From assembly GCA_023091665.1 (NCBI GenBank), contig JALJCQ010000009.1, positions 2,790,001-2,854,000 of the forward strand: a stretch of DNA of 64,000 nt, given 5' to 3'. Source of the DNA: Pythium myriotylum. Lineage: Eukaryota; Oomycota; Peronosporomycetes; Pythiales; Pythiaceae. Made by a program: the position numbers and the translations under genes. Under the pieces are notes generated by a model that searched no databases, was not told the DNA's origin, and worked only from the letters and a program-made list of their open reading frames with translations. This document shows, piece after piece, positions 9,332 to 19,493 of the stretch; the stretch's first letter is position 1; every line of letters starts with the position of its first letter.

Positions 9332-11160
9332 ATGCTGCTGCGCTTACCAGCTTGTATCGCGGATGAGGTTGCCGCCCTACTGGACTACGACGACCTCGAG
9401 TCGCTAACGAGCATCTCCCGAGGCTCACCGTTCTTCGTGGCTCGCGACAAGCGTCCCATGACGCTCAGACTTCCCCCGACAAACCGCGCTCGCGCTAAAA
9501 GTCTACTCCACGGAATCCACAATCGCTGTCCTTCGCGACTCTCCATGCTCGATCCAATTGTTGTATCGGCACCATGGCACTGTGATACGCTCATGGATGT
9601 CGAGCTGATCCAAAGTGTGAAGAATGTGAAGGTTGACGCGCTTGGAGATATCACCAAGATTTGCCAGAAGTTACAAGGGCTCCCGAACCTGGTCAAACTG
9701 GATGTGCGAGGCGCGTTACTATCGAATCTAGACGTAATCACGGCAATGACCCAACTGAAATGGCTGGATTTGAGCAAGACGACCGTTCGTGAGGCATCAT
9801 CGCTGGCGAATTTGGCAGGATTGGAGGTGTTGATAATGGAAGATACTAGTGTGGGGGATCTCCATTGCATACGCACCATGCGCCAACTCCAGGTGCTTAA
9901 GGTCTCACTTCGAGACTTCTCAGCTGAAAGATCCATAAACTTCGCGCCAGTCACTGTCCACCTCCCGTCGTTTGAAGGATTTACACGCCTTCACACGCTC
10001 GAAATCCGTCGCGCTGAGATTAAGAGCACAAGAGATCTCATTTACGTTGCGAAGACACTTCGGCATCTCAAGCTGGAGTGGATAAATTCAAGAAACCCAA
10101 CAGTCCCAGAGGGAGAACCTTTCTGGACAACGTCGGATGTGTATTGCAATGCTCTGTTAGCCGAACTGACGCAACTTCAGACCGCCTACATGCGTAATGC
10201 GTTCAAAACATTACCCGGTGACGCGGCCACGCTGTCAAAGATCCCGAGTTTGCGTGCGATCGGCCATGCGTTATCGACGGTCAACCATGGAAACTTGGGC
10301 GACTCCAATCATTAGTCGATCTCCGCGAGGTCCGACTAAGTCTATCTAGGCGTCATCCACCGAACGATACTGGCGCATTCAGCTTCTTACTCAAAATGCC
10401 TCGTCTCGAACGACTCGAGGTCCTTGACGACCGGCTTCCCGTCCACAACAGTGCAAGAGATGAAGTGCACGACGACATGATACACACACATGATCATTCT
10501 CTGACCGACTCCATTACGAAGCTGCCTTGTCTGAAGAAGCTCATATACCGAGGCTTGATTCCTGGCGAGGAGTTTCTTCTCAGGCTGCGTTATCTTGAAT
10601 GTCTGAGCCTCCACAATTGTGTCGCGCTGCCGAGTACGTTCGATTGGATTAGGCAATACCGATCGCTACGAGTGCTTGAGCTCGAAATCGAAGCTGGTGA
10701 TATGGATCTTTCTCCGATCGGCAGAGTCTCCACCATCCTAGACTTCACCTTGATCGCCGACTCAAGGGAAGTGCGACTGGATCTCTCGTTCCTCCGCAAG
10801 CTGCCAAACCTGGTGAGGCTGTCGGTACGCGGTTGTATCTATGACCTGGGAGTTCTTCGTGGCCTGACGAAGCTTCGACATCTCGTCATCACGACGTTCG
10901 TACCAGAAGACCACGTCGATGCCCTCGGCTCTCTCGTGGGTCTGCGTACAATTGACATCACGAGCACAACTATAACCAACATTGAGTCTCTCGTAAAGCT
11001 ACCACTTCTCAAGATAGCTGCAATCCCGACAGACGCCGACTGTCGACCTATCGTCAAGTTTAAAATGCCTCGGCTGCTGAAGCTGCTGCATCCGTTCCAA
11101 GACTGCAAGGTGTGGTGTCAGCGCCGCGAGCAACTGGATGAGTGGGAAAGGTGTCACTGA
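9332..11160 (+). pseudogene. F-box/LRR-like gene broken by one frameshift
   Basis: Two plus-strand frames (9332-10315 and a second open frame covering about 10300-11160) align end to end with the intact 617-residue gene at 11248. The first has an F-box-like start (LLRLPACIADEVAALLDYDD) and classic 22-24-residue LRRs (LPNLVKLDVRG, MTQLKWLDLSKT, LAGLEVLIMEDTSV). It stops at a TAG at 10313. In the other frame LGRLQSLVDLREVRLSLS continues exactly where the paralogue reads LGSLATLVNLQEIDLMLP, so a single-base deletion (or two-base insertion) near 10295 explains the break. The second part ends WCQRREQLDEWERCH, like WCYHREMANKKGEQ in the relative. It is a recent pseudogene, a polymorphic allele or a sequence error. 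Confidence 0.8.
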
Positions 11161-11247
11161 GTAGCCGCGTCACTATATCGGAGACCTTCCTGCCGTTCTC
11201 CACTGACCCGGCCAGACGCTGGTTGATCCGGAAGCCATCATTAGAAC

Positions 11248-13101
11248 ATGGACACGCCCGTGCTGCTACGTCTCCCAGACGACGCTGCGCGCCAGCTCGC
11301 CGCACAGCTGGAGCGTCAAGACCTCGAGAATCTTACCGCGGTCAACCGCGTGGCATCGCGCGACTCGTTCTTCCAGGCGATGCGAGACGCGCGACCGGCG
11401 TCGCTCCTTCTCCCGTACTCGGAATCTCTCGCGGAGCTGCTCGTACTCGGCATCCACAAACGCAACCCACTGCGGCTCGCATCATTCGAGACCATTTGCA
11501 TCCACGCGGCATGGCAAGCGAAGCTTCTCGCGAATCCGTCCATCGCAGACGCCGTCACGAGTGTGACAGTCGAGTCGAATGCTCAAATGGACACCACAGA
11601 GACGCGAGCGGTCCTGGCGGCTCTTCATTCGCTGCCCAACCTGCGCAAGCTCGATCTCTCGGATGTAGCGCTGGATAGCGTGAATGAGATCTCGGTGATG
11701 ACGCAGCTGCGAGAGCTCAACCTCAGTCGCACCAGCGTCTCGGATCTCGCGGGTTTGTCAATGTTGACGAGTCTCGAGGTGCTGATCATGGAAGATACGA
11801 AGGTCCTCGATCTCAGCTGCATCGAACACATGGCGAGTCTACACGTGCTCAAAGTAGCGCTGGCCGAAGAGGTGACGGATCGACGTGCGTCCAACCCGGC
11901 AAAAACTTTCATTCCGTCTCTCCGGTTACTCACTCAGTTGCATACTCTGGAACTGAAGCAGTGCGAGGTCCTCAACACCGCTGATCTGCTTTACATCGCT
12001 GGTAACCTTGTTCAACTCACGCTTCTGAACGTATCATCACGAGAGCCTTCGTTCGTCAACCAAGAAATTTGGCCACCTCGGGACGTCAACGAGAACGCAG
12101 TCTTAGAGCAGCTCCAAAAGCTGAAGACAGTCGAGATTTCCGAATCACACGCCACGCTCTCAGGTGCGACGGAGGCGCTTGCCATGATCCCAAGTCTTGA
12201 AGTCATTCAGCACTCGCTTGATGAAGACCTTGGCTCGCTTGCAACATTGGTAAACCTCCAGGAGATTGACTTGATGCTACCGGAAGGCAACTATGGAGAC
12301 TTCATGCACCGACGTTCAGAAGACTATGGCGTTTTGCTACGCATGCCTCAGCTGAATAAAGTTAAAGTGCATCAAACGACAGAGATGCCGTGGCACTGGC
12401 TGCCTGATTTCGAGGAGATCCACGATCAACTGGTCCAGGCCCACGGCACAACGCTGACAGATGTGTTGACGCGTCTACCAGCTCTCAAGCACCTTCACTA
12501 TAGTGGCTATATTCCCAGTCACGATATCCTGCTCCGCTTTAGCCATCTGGAAAGTCTCACGTTACGGCACTGTGCTCCGCACATCTCGTCATTCGGTTGG
12601 ATCGAGATGTTCTCGTCTCTCCGGTCACTGGACATTGTCACGTCCCCAACTCCGAGCGACTACTCTGCGATTGGCAGTCTGAAAAATCTTGAGGAATTGC
12701 GATTTTTCATCCAGCCCATGTGTGACACTAGCTTCCTTTCAGGCTTGGTGGGTTTGAAGAAGCTTGAGCTTACCGGCCACGTATACAACCTTGTTCATGT
12801 CCGAGATTTGACTTCGCTAGAAGAGCTGACAATCCAGTCACTGGGCCGCAAGCTGAGTTTGGAGTTTCTCCGCTCACTGGTAGGTTTAAAACGTCTTGAC
12901 GTACGACACACGAAGGCCAAGGACTTGGCACCTATCGGTAGTTTGCCGAATCTCCGCGTGGTCGTCATCGCATCCGGAGCCGACTGCAGACCACTTGCCG
13001 TGGACGGTCCAGAAAGGCTCATTCGCATTCTCCATCCGGATCGAAACTGCTTGTCGTGGTGTTATCACCGCGAGATGGCAAACAAAAAAGGCGAGCAGTA
13101 A
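11248..13101 (+). CDS. F-box/LRR-like protein
   Basis: Intact 617-residue frame starting MDTPVLLRLPDDAARQLAAQ. The first 35 residues look like a degenerate F-box (LRLPDDAARQLAAQLERQDLENL). From about residue 120 the protein is a run of leucine-rich repeats of about 22-24 residues: LPNLRKLDLSDVAL, MTQLRELNLSRTSV, LTSLEVLIMEDTKV, and later LVGLKKLELTGHV and LVGLKRLDVRHTKA. If the F-box call is right, the protein would recruit substrates to an SCF ubiquitin ligase (family knowledge; the F-box match is weak). There is no signal peptide or membrane segment. It sits just downstream of its frameshifted paralogue, so the pair is a tandem duplication. It differs from the larger LRR/RNI-like family around it in having regular repeats and no PG(Y/F)G insert. 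Confidence 0.82.
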   Translation: MDTPVLLRLPDDAARQLAAQLERQDLENLTAVNRVASRDSFFQAMRDARPASLLLPYSESLAELLVLGIHKRNPLRLASFETICIHAAWQAKLLANPSIADAVTSVTVESNAQMDTTETRAVLAALHSLPNLRKLDLSDVALDSVNEISVMTQLRELNLSRTSVSDLAGLSMLTSLEVLIMEDTKVLDLSCIEHMASLHVLKVALAEEVTDRRASNPAKTFIPSLRLLTQLHTLELKQCEVLNTADLLYIAGNLVQLTLLNVSSREPSFVNQEIWPPRDVNENAVLEQLQKLKTVEISESHATLSGATEALAMIPSLEVIQHSLDEDLGSLATLVNLQEIDLMLPEGNYGDFMHRRSEDYGVLLRMPQLNKVKVHQTTEMPWHWLPDFEEIHDQLVQAHGTTLTDVLTRLPALKHLHYSGYIPSHDILLRFSHLESLTLRHCAPHISSFGWIEMFSSLRSLDIVTSPTPSDYSAIGSLKNLEELRFFIQPMCDTSFLSGLVGLKKLELTGHVYNLVHVRDLTSLEELTIQSLGRKLSLEFLRSLVGLKRLDVRHTKAKDLAPIGSLPNLRVVVIASGADCRPLAVDGPERLIRILHPDRNCLSWCYHREMANKKGEQ

Positions 13102-13293
13102 GTAAATCTAGCGAACGCATGAGTGTAACACACCGTGTGAGCGAAAGTCTAAGGACATGGACTCCACTTGGCACCAACAATTCACTTCATGTGAAGCCGA
13201 CTGGGTGTCGTCGCCTGAAATCTGTGACGTGGCGAGGAGCTCTTCCCTCAGATCTGATCGACCTTTTTTCAGTGGCCGTCTTGTATCGAAACA

Positions 13294-15408
13294 ATGGACT
13301 GGACCTTCCTGCTGCCGTGGGCCGACGCGCTGCGGCGCGTGGTCGCGTACGACGCGCGCGACGAGATCGCGTACGCGACGCTCCACGACCGAATCGACTT
13401 TGTGCGCGTCGAGCTCGTGGCGCTGGACGCGCTGGCCGTCGTGCAGAGCCACGACGCGCGCTGGCAGCAGCTCACGAGTCTGCGCGAGGCGCTCGAGCTC
13501 GTGGCGCTCGTGATCCACTACGACAAGGCGGCGTGGCGCTTCTTCCATGACTTGTGCTGGGCAGAGCGCCTCGGCTCGACGTTCCCGCTCGACGAGAGCC
13601 ATCCGGACGTGCAGGCCAATTGGCAGCTCAGCTTTTGCAATGTCGGCTCGGGCACGGGTGACTCGCAGATGGCGCTTGACTCTGGCATGGAGATGCTCAC
13701 ACGCATGCCCGTCGCTATCCTCAGTGACGAGTACTGCGCGGCCAAGGCACAGATCCAAGTGCTCGTCGGGGAGGCGTGGGACGACTCGTATCGAGTTCCT
13801 TTGTCGCTTTGGTTCAAGGCACCGCTTGGAGGGCAAGCGCAAGACGTCGCTCCGTGGCTCTCGGTGGTTTACGAGCTCGTTCGAAGCCTTAGAGACTCGT
13901 CAGGGATCGCAGGCGAGTGTTTTTGCCCCGGATCGGTCTCGTTGTCTCTCGAAAATGCTCCCGTCATGAACTTCACAGACGAGTTGCTTCTCAACCTACT
14001 CGATACGGACGTCGCGGTTCCTCGTTTGTCGATCAACTTAACCGGGAGTGATATTAGCAGCCTGGCACCCGTCATGAACAATGCGGTGACGATTCCTCCT
14101 CTCGGTGAACAAGCCGACACTGTCGCATTCGTGGACGAGTTGGTCCTCTACGGAACCACTGGAATACCCCATTTCGCTGGTTGGTGCAGCTCCATTGAAA
14201 GAGCTACGACTCTATACCATCTCACACTTCGCGAATGCTTTAAAGGCATGACATCGTACAATCGAGCTATACAGTGGATGTGGCTCGCTTACGTAGTATC
14301 CAATTGCCACTGGAAGAGTTCTGTGCGAAATCTGTGCATATACGACGAAGAATTGAGTCAACAAGATGCCAAAACTTTTGCCTCACGGCGCCGAGGAGAG
14401 TTGATTTATCATCCACCATTTTCTGTGCAGCACTGCACTGCAAATGCGGCTCAGCTTGCGCCGCAATCGGCCATTCAATTGCCTGATGGAACCAAGGAGA
14501 CTTTGGATGATCTGGGATGGACAGAGAAGGACGAGTTCCTGATCGTCAGCGACGGGAATGATGACGGAACAGTTTCACTGCTTATACCCGGTTATGGCCG
14601 CTGTATCGTTGACTGCGGCACGATTGTAAACGCACGCGAACTAACTGATGCACCTCTCCACTCGTCTGTCACGTCATTGAATCTTAAGCTGACAAAGTCA
14701 GATCCAGCATCTCTACTAACATTTGCGTCGAGCCTCGGATCATCGTTGACTCGTATCAATATTTATCTCGTCGAAGGCATTTCTCTCACCCCATCGCAAC
14801 TCGAAGCCCTCGTCACTAACTGCCCAGTGCTTCGCTTCCTTGGTTTGAGTCGTGTTCATATGGTGTCGATGGACACCATTATCCACTTGTATCGATCCAA
14901 ACTGTGTCATCTCACCACACTATCCCTCTGGAACGTCCGTGTCAGTAACGCCAGTCTAACTCGTTTTGCGTTGGAATTGGCTGACGAGACGGCGTACATC
15001 AACCGATGCCTGAAGGAGTTCCGGTATATCTTCAATGAAGGGAAAACCCGAATTCCCAACAAGTCCGCCATCTCGGGGTTCCTAGCTATGCTGCCCAAGA
15101 ACAAATATCTCACGTTCTTGGAGATTGGTGTAAACAGCGCCATCTTCGAAGAGTTTCGGCTCAAGTTTCTCGATTTTGACGGCAAGCTGCTTGAACCAAT
15201 ATTTTCCCGCCCCGAGAAAATGGCCTTCCTTCATGCTACGACAGAGGAACATGACCTCTACCCTGATGCCAAAGACAAACCCCGACTGTACAAGAAGATG
15301 CGCTGGTGGTTACCTGCACAGGTCCGCCCTCAAATCGTCGCAAATATCTGGAGCTTCATATCAAAGCGGCCTCAACGCAGTGTCGTCAACCCGACCAAGG
15401 TTTACTGA
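13294..15408 (+). CDS. LRR/RNI-like family protein
   Basis: Intact 704-residue frame beginning MDWTFLLPWADALRRVVAYD, the clearest family N-terminus in the window. The helix LREALELVALVIHYDKAAW lies at about residues 62-80. The insert at about 392-450 reads IQLPDGTKETLDDL, then SLLIPGYGRCIVDCGTIV, with the canonical PGYG. Leucine-rich strands follow at about 482-565 (LTRINIYLVEGI, CPVLRFLGLSRVHM, LTTLSLWNVRVSN). The end has KMAFLHATTEEH and WSFISKRPQRSVV. No targeting signal is seen. The stop lies about 130 bp before the outer edge of the large inverted duplication, so this gene marks the left border of the rearranged block. The function is unknown. Confidence 0.85.
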   Translation: MDWTFLLPWADALRRVVAYDARDEIAYATLHDRIDFVRVELVALDALAVVQSHDARWQQLTSLREALELVALVIHYDKAAWRFFHDLCWAERLGSTFPLDESHPDVQANWQLSFCNVGSGTGDSQMALDSGMEMLTRMPVAILSDEYCAAKAQIQVLVGEAWDDSYRVPLSLWFKAPLGGQAQDVAPWLSVVYELVRSLRDSSGIAGECFCPGSVSLSLENAPVMNFTDELLLNLLDTDVAVPRLSINLTGSDISSLAPVMNNAVTIPPLGEQADTVAFVDELVLYGTTGIPHFAGWCSSIERATTLYHLTLRECFKGMTSYNRAIQWMWLAYVVSNCHWKSSVRNLCIYDEELSQQDAKTFASRRRGELIYHPPFSVQHCTANAAQLAPQSAIQLPDGTKETLDDLGWTEKDEFLIVSDGNDDGTVSLLIPGYGRCIVDCGTIVNARELTDAPLHSSVTSLNLKLTKSDPASLLTFASSLGSSLTRINIYLVEGISLTPSQLEALVTNCPVLRFLGLSRVHMVSMDTIIHLYRSKLCHLTTLSLWNVRVSNASLTRFALELADETAYINRCLKEFRYIFNEGKTRIPNKSAISGFLAMLPKNKYLTFLEIGVNSAIFEEFRLKFLDFDGKLLEPIFSRPEKMAFLHATTEEHDLYPDAKDKPRLYKKMRWWLPAQVRPQIVANIWSFISKRPQRSVVNPTKVY

Positions 15409-15536
15409 GCAGCCGAGTTATGGGGAATGCAGAGAGAATGCAGTCAACGTGAGGCTCATTCAAGTTGCAATAGCACTTTTGGCCACCTGAATCCTGCAGG
15501 CAACGTTCATGTTGACATGACCGGTCAGACTGTGGG

Positions 15537-15882
15537 AAGCAACTTCGTGGTCTTCACGGAATGGGACGAATTCAACAATTGCGGACTTGTGTCCTGTACA
15601 TTCGTGGATCGAGACGACTTGTACCCGTACCGTCCAGCCGCTCGCATCCGTCACGACGTGACAGCCGCGCTCTTGATTGCCGTGGAGGAAGGAATCGTGG
15701 TGATGCGTCGCATGGCGCATGTGAAGATCCACCACAACGCGAAGATCCGAGCGCGGAGAGACATTCTGGAGAAGCTGTCGGAAGGAGTGACCCACTGGGG
15801 GAATGCTCTCATCCAGTACGCCATCGACCGCGGCACACTAGGAGCTGCACGACCGAATCCTCAGGACAGCCATACTGTGTGA
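15537..15882 (+). pseudogene. Truncated 3' copy of an M96-like coiled-coil protein gene
   Basis: This plus-strand stretch encodes the last 115 or so residues of the gene at 21352-22461: NFVVFTEWDEFNNCGLVSC through GAARPNPQDSHTV and the same stop. It is the outer end of the left arm of the inverted duplication. The N-terminal coiled coil and most of the middle domain are absent, because homology ends at about 15537. An ORF can be read from a Met at 15427, but its first 37 residues come from unrelated flanking DNA. It is best treated as a non-functional by-product of the duplication. It points towards (converges with) the left copy of the secreted-protein gene. Confidence 0.8.
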
Positions 15883-16123
15883 AATGAGCACGCAGTGCTA
15901 CAGTGTTATAATGCGACTCTGAAAGGAGCTACTTCCGATGGTGACGTAGTCAGTCGCAAAAGAAAGATCGTGTCCGAGCGAGTCAACTACTCGATTGATG
16001 ACAATATTATCCATTACGGTACTACAAACGAGATGCGCGAATTCTTGACCAAAACCATACTCACTACTACTAAACTCGCCCACTTCGCGCTGACACGAGC
16101 GAACGAGGTGGCGACAGCATCAT

Positions 16124-17740
16124 TTACTGGTGGCGCAGACGACGGCCGTGGTCCGAAAACGTGGTCGGGTTGATGGGGACCGAGAGCTTGAGCGAGCCGT
16201 CCTTGTCGAGAGGCACCCAGGCGAGCACGGAGCCGCCGCCGCTGCCCGGGATGCCGAGGAACCCCGGGCGCCAGCGGTCGAGGTACAGCGTCTTGCCCTG
16301 GAACTCGCTCAGCGGCTTGGACCAGTCGACGGTCTCGCCCTTCTTGACCGGCACCTGGTACGCGAGCTTGCCGCCCGAGAGCACGTTGACCTTGACGTCC
16401 TCGGTGTCGACGCTCTTGAAGGTGAGGTGGAGCAGGCCGTCGCCGGTCTTGGCCCACGTGCCGGTGGTGTTGCGGAAGGCCTTCTGCATGGTGCTGAGTC
16501 CAAGTGCCTGGTCGGCCGGACCGTCGTCGATGTCGCCGACGAAGACCGTGGGTCCGCAGATGGGCTGCACGAACTCCTTGGCCATGGCGGCGAGTCCCGT
16601 GGGGTCGTATAGCGCGATGGCGTCGAGTCCGAGGTTGGCGATGACGATGGCGTAGTCGGCCGTGGAGACTGGGTTGCCGTTCTGGCTGGCGGCGTCGATG
16701 ACGCGGTCGACGATGACATGGGCCGTCTTGATGATCTCGTCGCGGTTCTTGAAGCCGTCCGGCGCGTTGGCGTTGATGCATCCGACGGTGGCGTCGGGCA
16801 GGTCCTTGAGTAGCAGCTGGGAGCCGAGCACCGTGGTGCGGATGACGTCGACGGCCGTGGTGGGCGCCTTCTGCTTGAGGTCCTGGACCATCTTGATGGC
16901 CTTATCGATGACGTCCTTGACTTTCTGTCCGCACGTGACGCCGCCGTCGACGAGCTTCTTGAGCGTGTCCTTCTCGGCGGGTGTGAGCGAGGAGACGGAC
17001 GCGCCGAGCCCGGCCTCGGACGTGAAGTTGAGGAAGTTGTCGCTCTGGAGCACATCCTGGCCGCTCGTCTTCTTGTTGACGAGCTTGTCGAGGATGCTGT
17101 TGACCGCGTCCATGACCTTGCCGACCTTCTCGTTGGGCGCTGGCACGGGCAGACCGAGACACGTGGCGACGGCGACCGGGAGATCGTTGATGACGAAGTC
17201 GGACTTGGAGAGCAGGAAGACGAGCTGCTGCTTGGTCGTGTCGACCTTGCCGCCGGTCTCGACCTCGTCGATGTAGCCCATGATCTTGGTGACGACGTTG
17301 TAGAGCTGCTGTCCGCACTTGACGCCCTGTTGGATGCCCTTGGCGGCCTTGGAGAGCTCGCCGAAGACGCCGGCGGTGGCGGCATTCAGCGCGACGTTGA
17401 CGACCGAGGTGACCTTGTTGATGATCTCCTTGGTGCAGTCCTGGTTCTGCGGGAGGCACTCCATGCCACACGCGACGGGGTACTCGAGCGGACACTGGGC
17501 CCAGCACGTGGTGATGCCGTCGTGTTCGTATCCGGTGGCGCACTCCTTGGGCTTGGAGATGTAGGTCTTGCGGTAGCATGCTTTGTCGATGGGGTTTCCG
17601 GTGAGCGGTCCGACCCAGTGGGGGAGCGTGGGCTTGGCGGTTTTGGGTGCGGGAGTGGGTGTGGGCAGTTTGGCGTTCTGTGCGTGCACGAGTCCGAGGG
17701 AGGCGACGAGCGCGGCGGTGGCGATGGAGGTGAGTCGCAT
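16124..17740 (-). CDS. Secreted 538-residue oomycete protein, left copy
   Basis: Intact minus-strand frame. Residues 1-20 (MRLTSIATAALVASLGLVHA) form a signal peptide with an AHA-type cleavage site, followed by a Pro/Thr-rich linker. The next 60 residues hold eight cysteines (for example ACYRKTY, KECATGYEHDG, TTCWAQCPLEYP, CGMECLPQNQDC), suggesting a small disulfide-rich head. The remainder is helical with few cysteines (VKCGQQLYN, TCLGLPVP, VTCGQKVKD, VGCINANA) and ends with a beta-rich part and a basic GRRLRHQ tail. There is no membrane anchor. I recognise it only as an oomycete-type secreted protein of unknown function. It is identical to the copy at 19494 and transcribed away from it. Its codon use is very GC-rich compared with the neighbouring LRR genes. 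Confidence 0.85.
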   Translation of the reverse strand: MRLTSIATAALVASLGLVHAQNAKLPTPTPAPKTAKPTLPHWVGPLTGNPIDKACYRKTYISKPKECATGYEHDGITTCWAQCPLEYPVACGMECLPQNQDCTKEIINKVTSVVNVALNAATAGVFGELSKAAKGIQQGVKCGQQLYNVVTKIMGYIDEVETGGKVDTTKQQLVFLLSKSDFVINDLPVAVATCLGLPVPAPNEKVGKVMDAVNSILDKLVNKKTSGQDVLQSDNFLNFTSEAGLGASVSSLTPAEKDTLKKLVDGGVTCGQKVKDVIDKAIKMVQDLKQKAPTTAVDVIRTTVLGSQLLLKDLPDATVGCINANAPDGFKNRDEIIKTAHVIVDRVIDAASQNGNPVSTADYAIVIANLGLDAIALYDPTGLAAMAKEFVQPICGPTVFVGDIDDGPADQALGLSTMQKAFRNTTGTWAKTGDGLLHLTFKSVDTEDVKVNVLSGGKLAYQVPVKKGETVDWSKPLSEFQGKTLYLDRWRPGFLGIPGSGGGSVLAWVPLDKDGSLKLSVPINPTTFSDHGRRLRHQ

Positions 17741-18162
17741 GGTTTAGTGGGTGAGTTGTTGTTGCTGCTGTTGTTGTTGGCGGTGGTGGCGGTGGTGGTG
17801 GTGTGTGCTTGTGTTTGCTTGCGTTGGTGGTTGTTGAGGAGAAGGCAGTTTCGGGAATGAGGGATCCTGGTGAAGCAGGGAGAATGGGTCCTTTTGGACA
17901 TGTAGGAAGTCCTCGTGTCCGTGGTAAGCGAGTTGTCGCGCGTGAGGTCTCGCCATGCGTTTCCATCTCGATGCATGGAATGGGTTCTGAAGCCACCGCT
18001 TGTGTGGCCTGCGAGCCAAACGATCTGGATTCTGCCCGCCTGTCTCGTGATGAGTGACGCTGTGGCCTTTCTCTGGCGTAGTAAACTTGCTGACAGATCG
18101 CTTCCACCGCAACAGACGGACATGGCATGGCTACACACTTGAGTTGTGTACTGTACAGCCAC

Positions 18163-18207
18163 GCGGCCGCTAAGGAGCTCCTGACTCAGGAGCTCCTCAG
18201 CGGTCGC
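18163..18207. repeat. Hairpin, 22-bp arms with one-base centre
   Basis: The arm 18163-18184 is the reverse complement of 18186-18207 except for two mismatches; the centre is a single C at 18185. The core AGGAGCTCCTGA/TCAGGAGCTCCT is perfect. It lies about 420 bp upstream of the left secreted-protein start codon. Confidence 0.85.
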
Positions 18208-19014
18208 CTGTGCACTTCCAGTCTTATTCCATCTTGAGCTGCACCTCGATCTCGGGCTGGTAGGAGATAAGTACGATATGAAATGAGGTTCTGATCGTCC
18301 AGGCTAGTCGGATCAATGGCTCGGTCTGATCTTCGTGGCCTCGTATCCCTAGCGGATGTCAATCTCAGCGCGAATTCCTTAGAGGGTGATAGCCCATCGT
18401 CAGCAGACTTCGTTCGTTTCCAAGAAACTCGTGAAGCAAGCAGGAATTGCGGTGGAACGGTCGCGATCTTCTGAGCGAACAGCTGCAGGTACTAGGATCG
18501 AACTCACAGATTCAACTAAACCCAGAGCTTGGTCTCCAGTGCAACGGAGTCGAATCCAGCCACTGTTCCATGTGCTTGACAGTGGATTCATAGACCTGGA
18601 ACGCTGGATCGAACTCGAAAGAAGTGACCAAACAGTCTCCACACGGGTCACGACATCGATTAGTCTGATAGTCTGATAGTCGGTGATGCCATCGCCATAT
18701 GCATGCGCAGAATGGGTGTGCCGAGTCCTGTGAGCTCGGAGCTTTTTATTCTAATAGCAGTAGATAGTAACATCGGGCAATCTCGTTGAGCCCGACCAGT
18801 CTGTTTTCGAAGGCGATCGGTTGCGGCGTTTCCCCTAGTCTGGTGATTTCGGTAGTGAGCACTGTCCCCGGGTAGTGGTCAGAGTATCGGTCTCACACTT
18901 GTCATTGATCAGTCCGTCGTGGGAGTCCTTCCGGTCATCACGAGAACGAGGTTGTCCACTCGGTAAATCCGCCCAACTCACTGAACGACGAGAAACAACT
19001 TGCAGCTGGAGGTC

Positions 19015-19305
19015 ATAGGCGTCTCCAGTGGAGACGCCTATCGTTTTGCCGTGCAGTATCGGCTGGAGTCTCCACTCGGTACTGCACGGCAAAACGACAA
19101 CGCGCGCAAGAAACATCCGGATGCAGTGAAGCCATCGACTCGAGTGGGCAAGAAGAACGAGACTGTCCAGAGTACTACGTTTGGCCACAAACGCAGTGCG
19201 GCAAGATGAGTCATCTTGCCGCACTGCGTTTCTGGAGATGGAACGACGCGTCTTTTACCGACTGTCATCTGATGACAGTCGGTAAAAGACGCGTCGTTCC
19301 ATCTC
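19015..19305. repeat. Cluster of four perfect hairpins
   Basis: Four consecutive perfect inverted repeats lie in 291 bp: 19015-19027/19029-19041 (13-bp arms, one-base centre), 19042-19058/19080-19096 (17-bp arms, 21-base loop), 19189-19209/19211-19231 (21-bp arms, one-base centre) and 19235-19269/19271-19305 (35-bp arms, one-base centre). The first two abut. The arms differ in sequence, so this is not one repeated unit. The last ends 76 bp before the right arm of the inverted duplication. Confidence 0.9.
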
Positions 19306-19380
19306 TCTCAGAAGTCTTCATGCGACCATCAAGTAGTCCTCTTTAAGAACACCCGAGAAGCAACATCGCTCAGCCAGATC

Positions 19381-19396
19381 GCTCATTCCCGAAACT
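19381..19396 (+). promoter_or_regulatory. Oomycete Inr+FPR-like core promoter
   Basis: GCTCATTCCCGAAACT matches the oomycete core element GCTCATTYYNCAWTTT at most positions. It lies 113 bp before the ATG of the right secreted-protein gene, a typical start-site distance. The left copy keeps TCATTCCCGAAACT on the minus strand (17847-17861), but homology ends at that point. Confidence 0.6.
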
Positions 19397-19493
19397 GCCT
19401 TCTCCTCAACAACCACCAACGCAAGCAAACACAAGCACACACCACCACCACCGCCAACAACAACAGCAGCAACAACAACTCACCCACTAAACC

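Larger units (their letters stand above)
17862..19381. other. Spacer of the inverted duplication, no gene seen
   Basis: This 1.5-kb region separates the two divergent copies of the secreted-protein gene and must contain both promoters. No open frame in it has convincing protein character. It carries at least five long hairpins (18163-18207 and four between 19015 and 19305), listed separately. I see no tRNA or rRNA in it. Confidence 0.7.

Noticed and set aside
16309..17385. 358-residue Ser/Arg/Pro-rich ORF, mirrored at 19849-20925
   Set aside because: Same-strand alternative frame of the secreted-protein gene; composition is an artefact of GC-rich codons.
18480..18570. Possible tRNA (GAGTTCGATCC-like word on the minus strand)
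   Set aside because: The candidate T-stem does not pair and no cloverleaf could be drawn.
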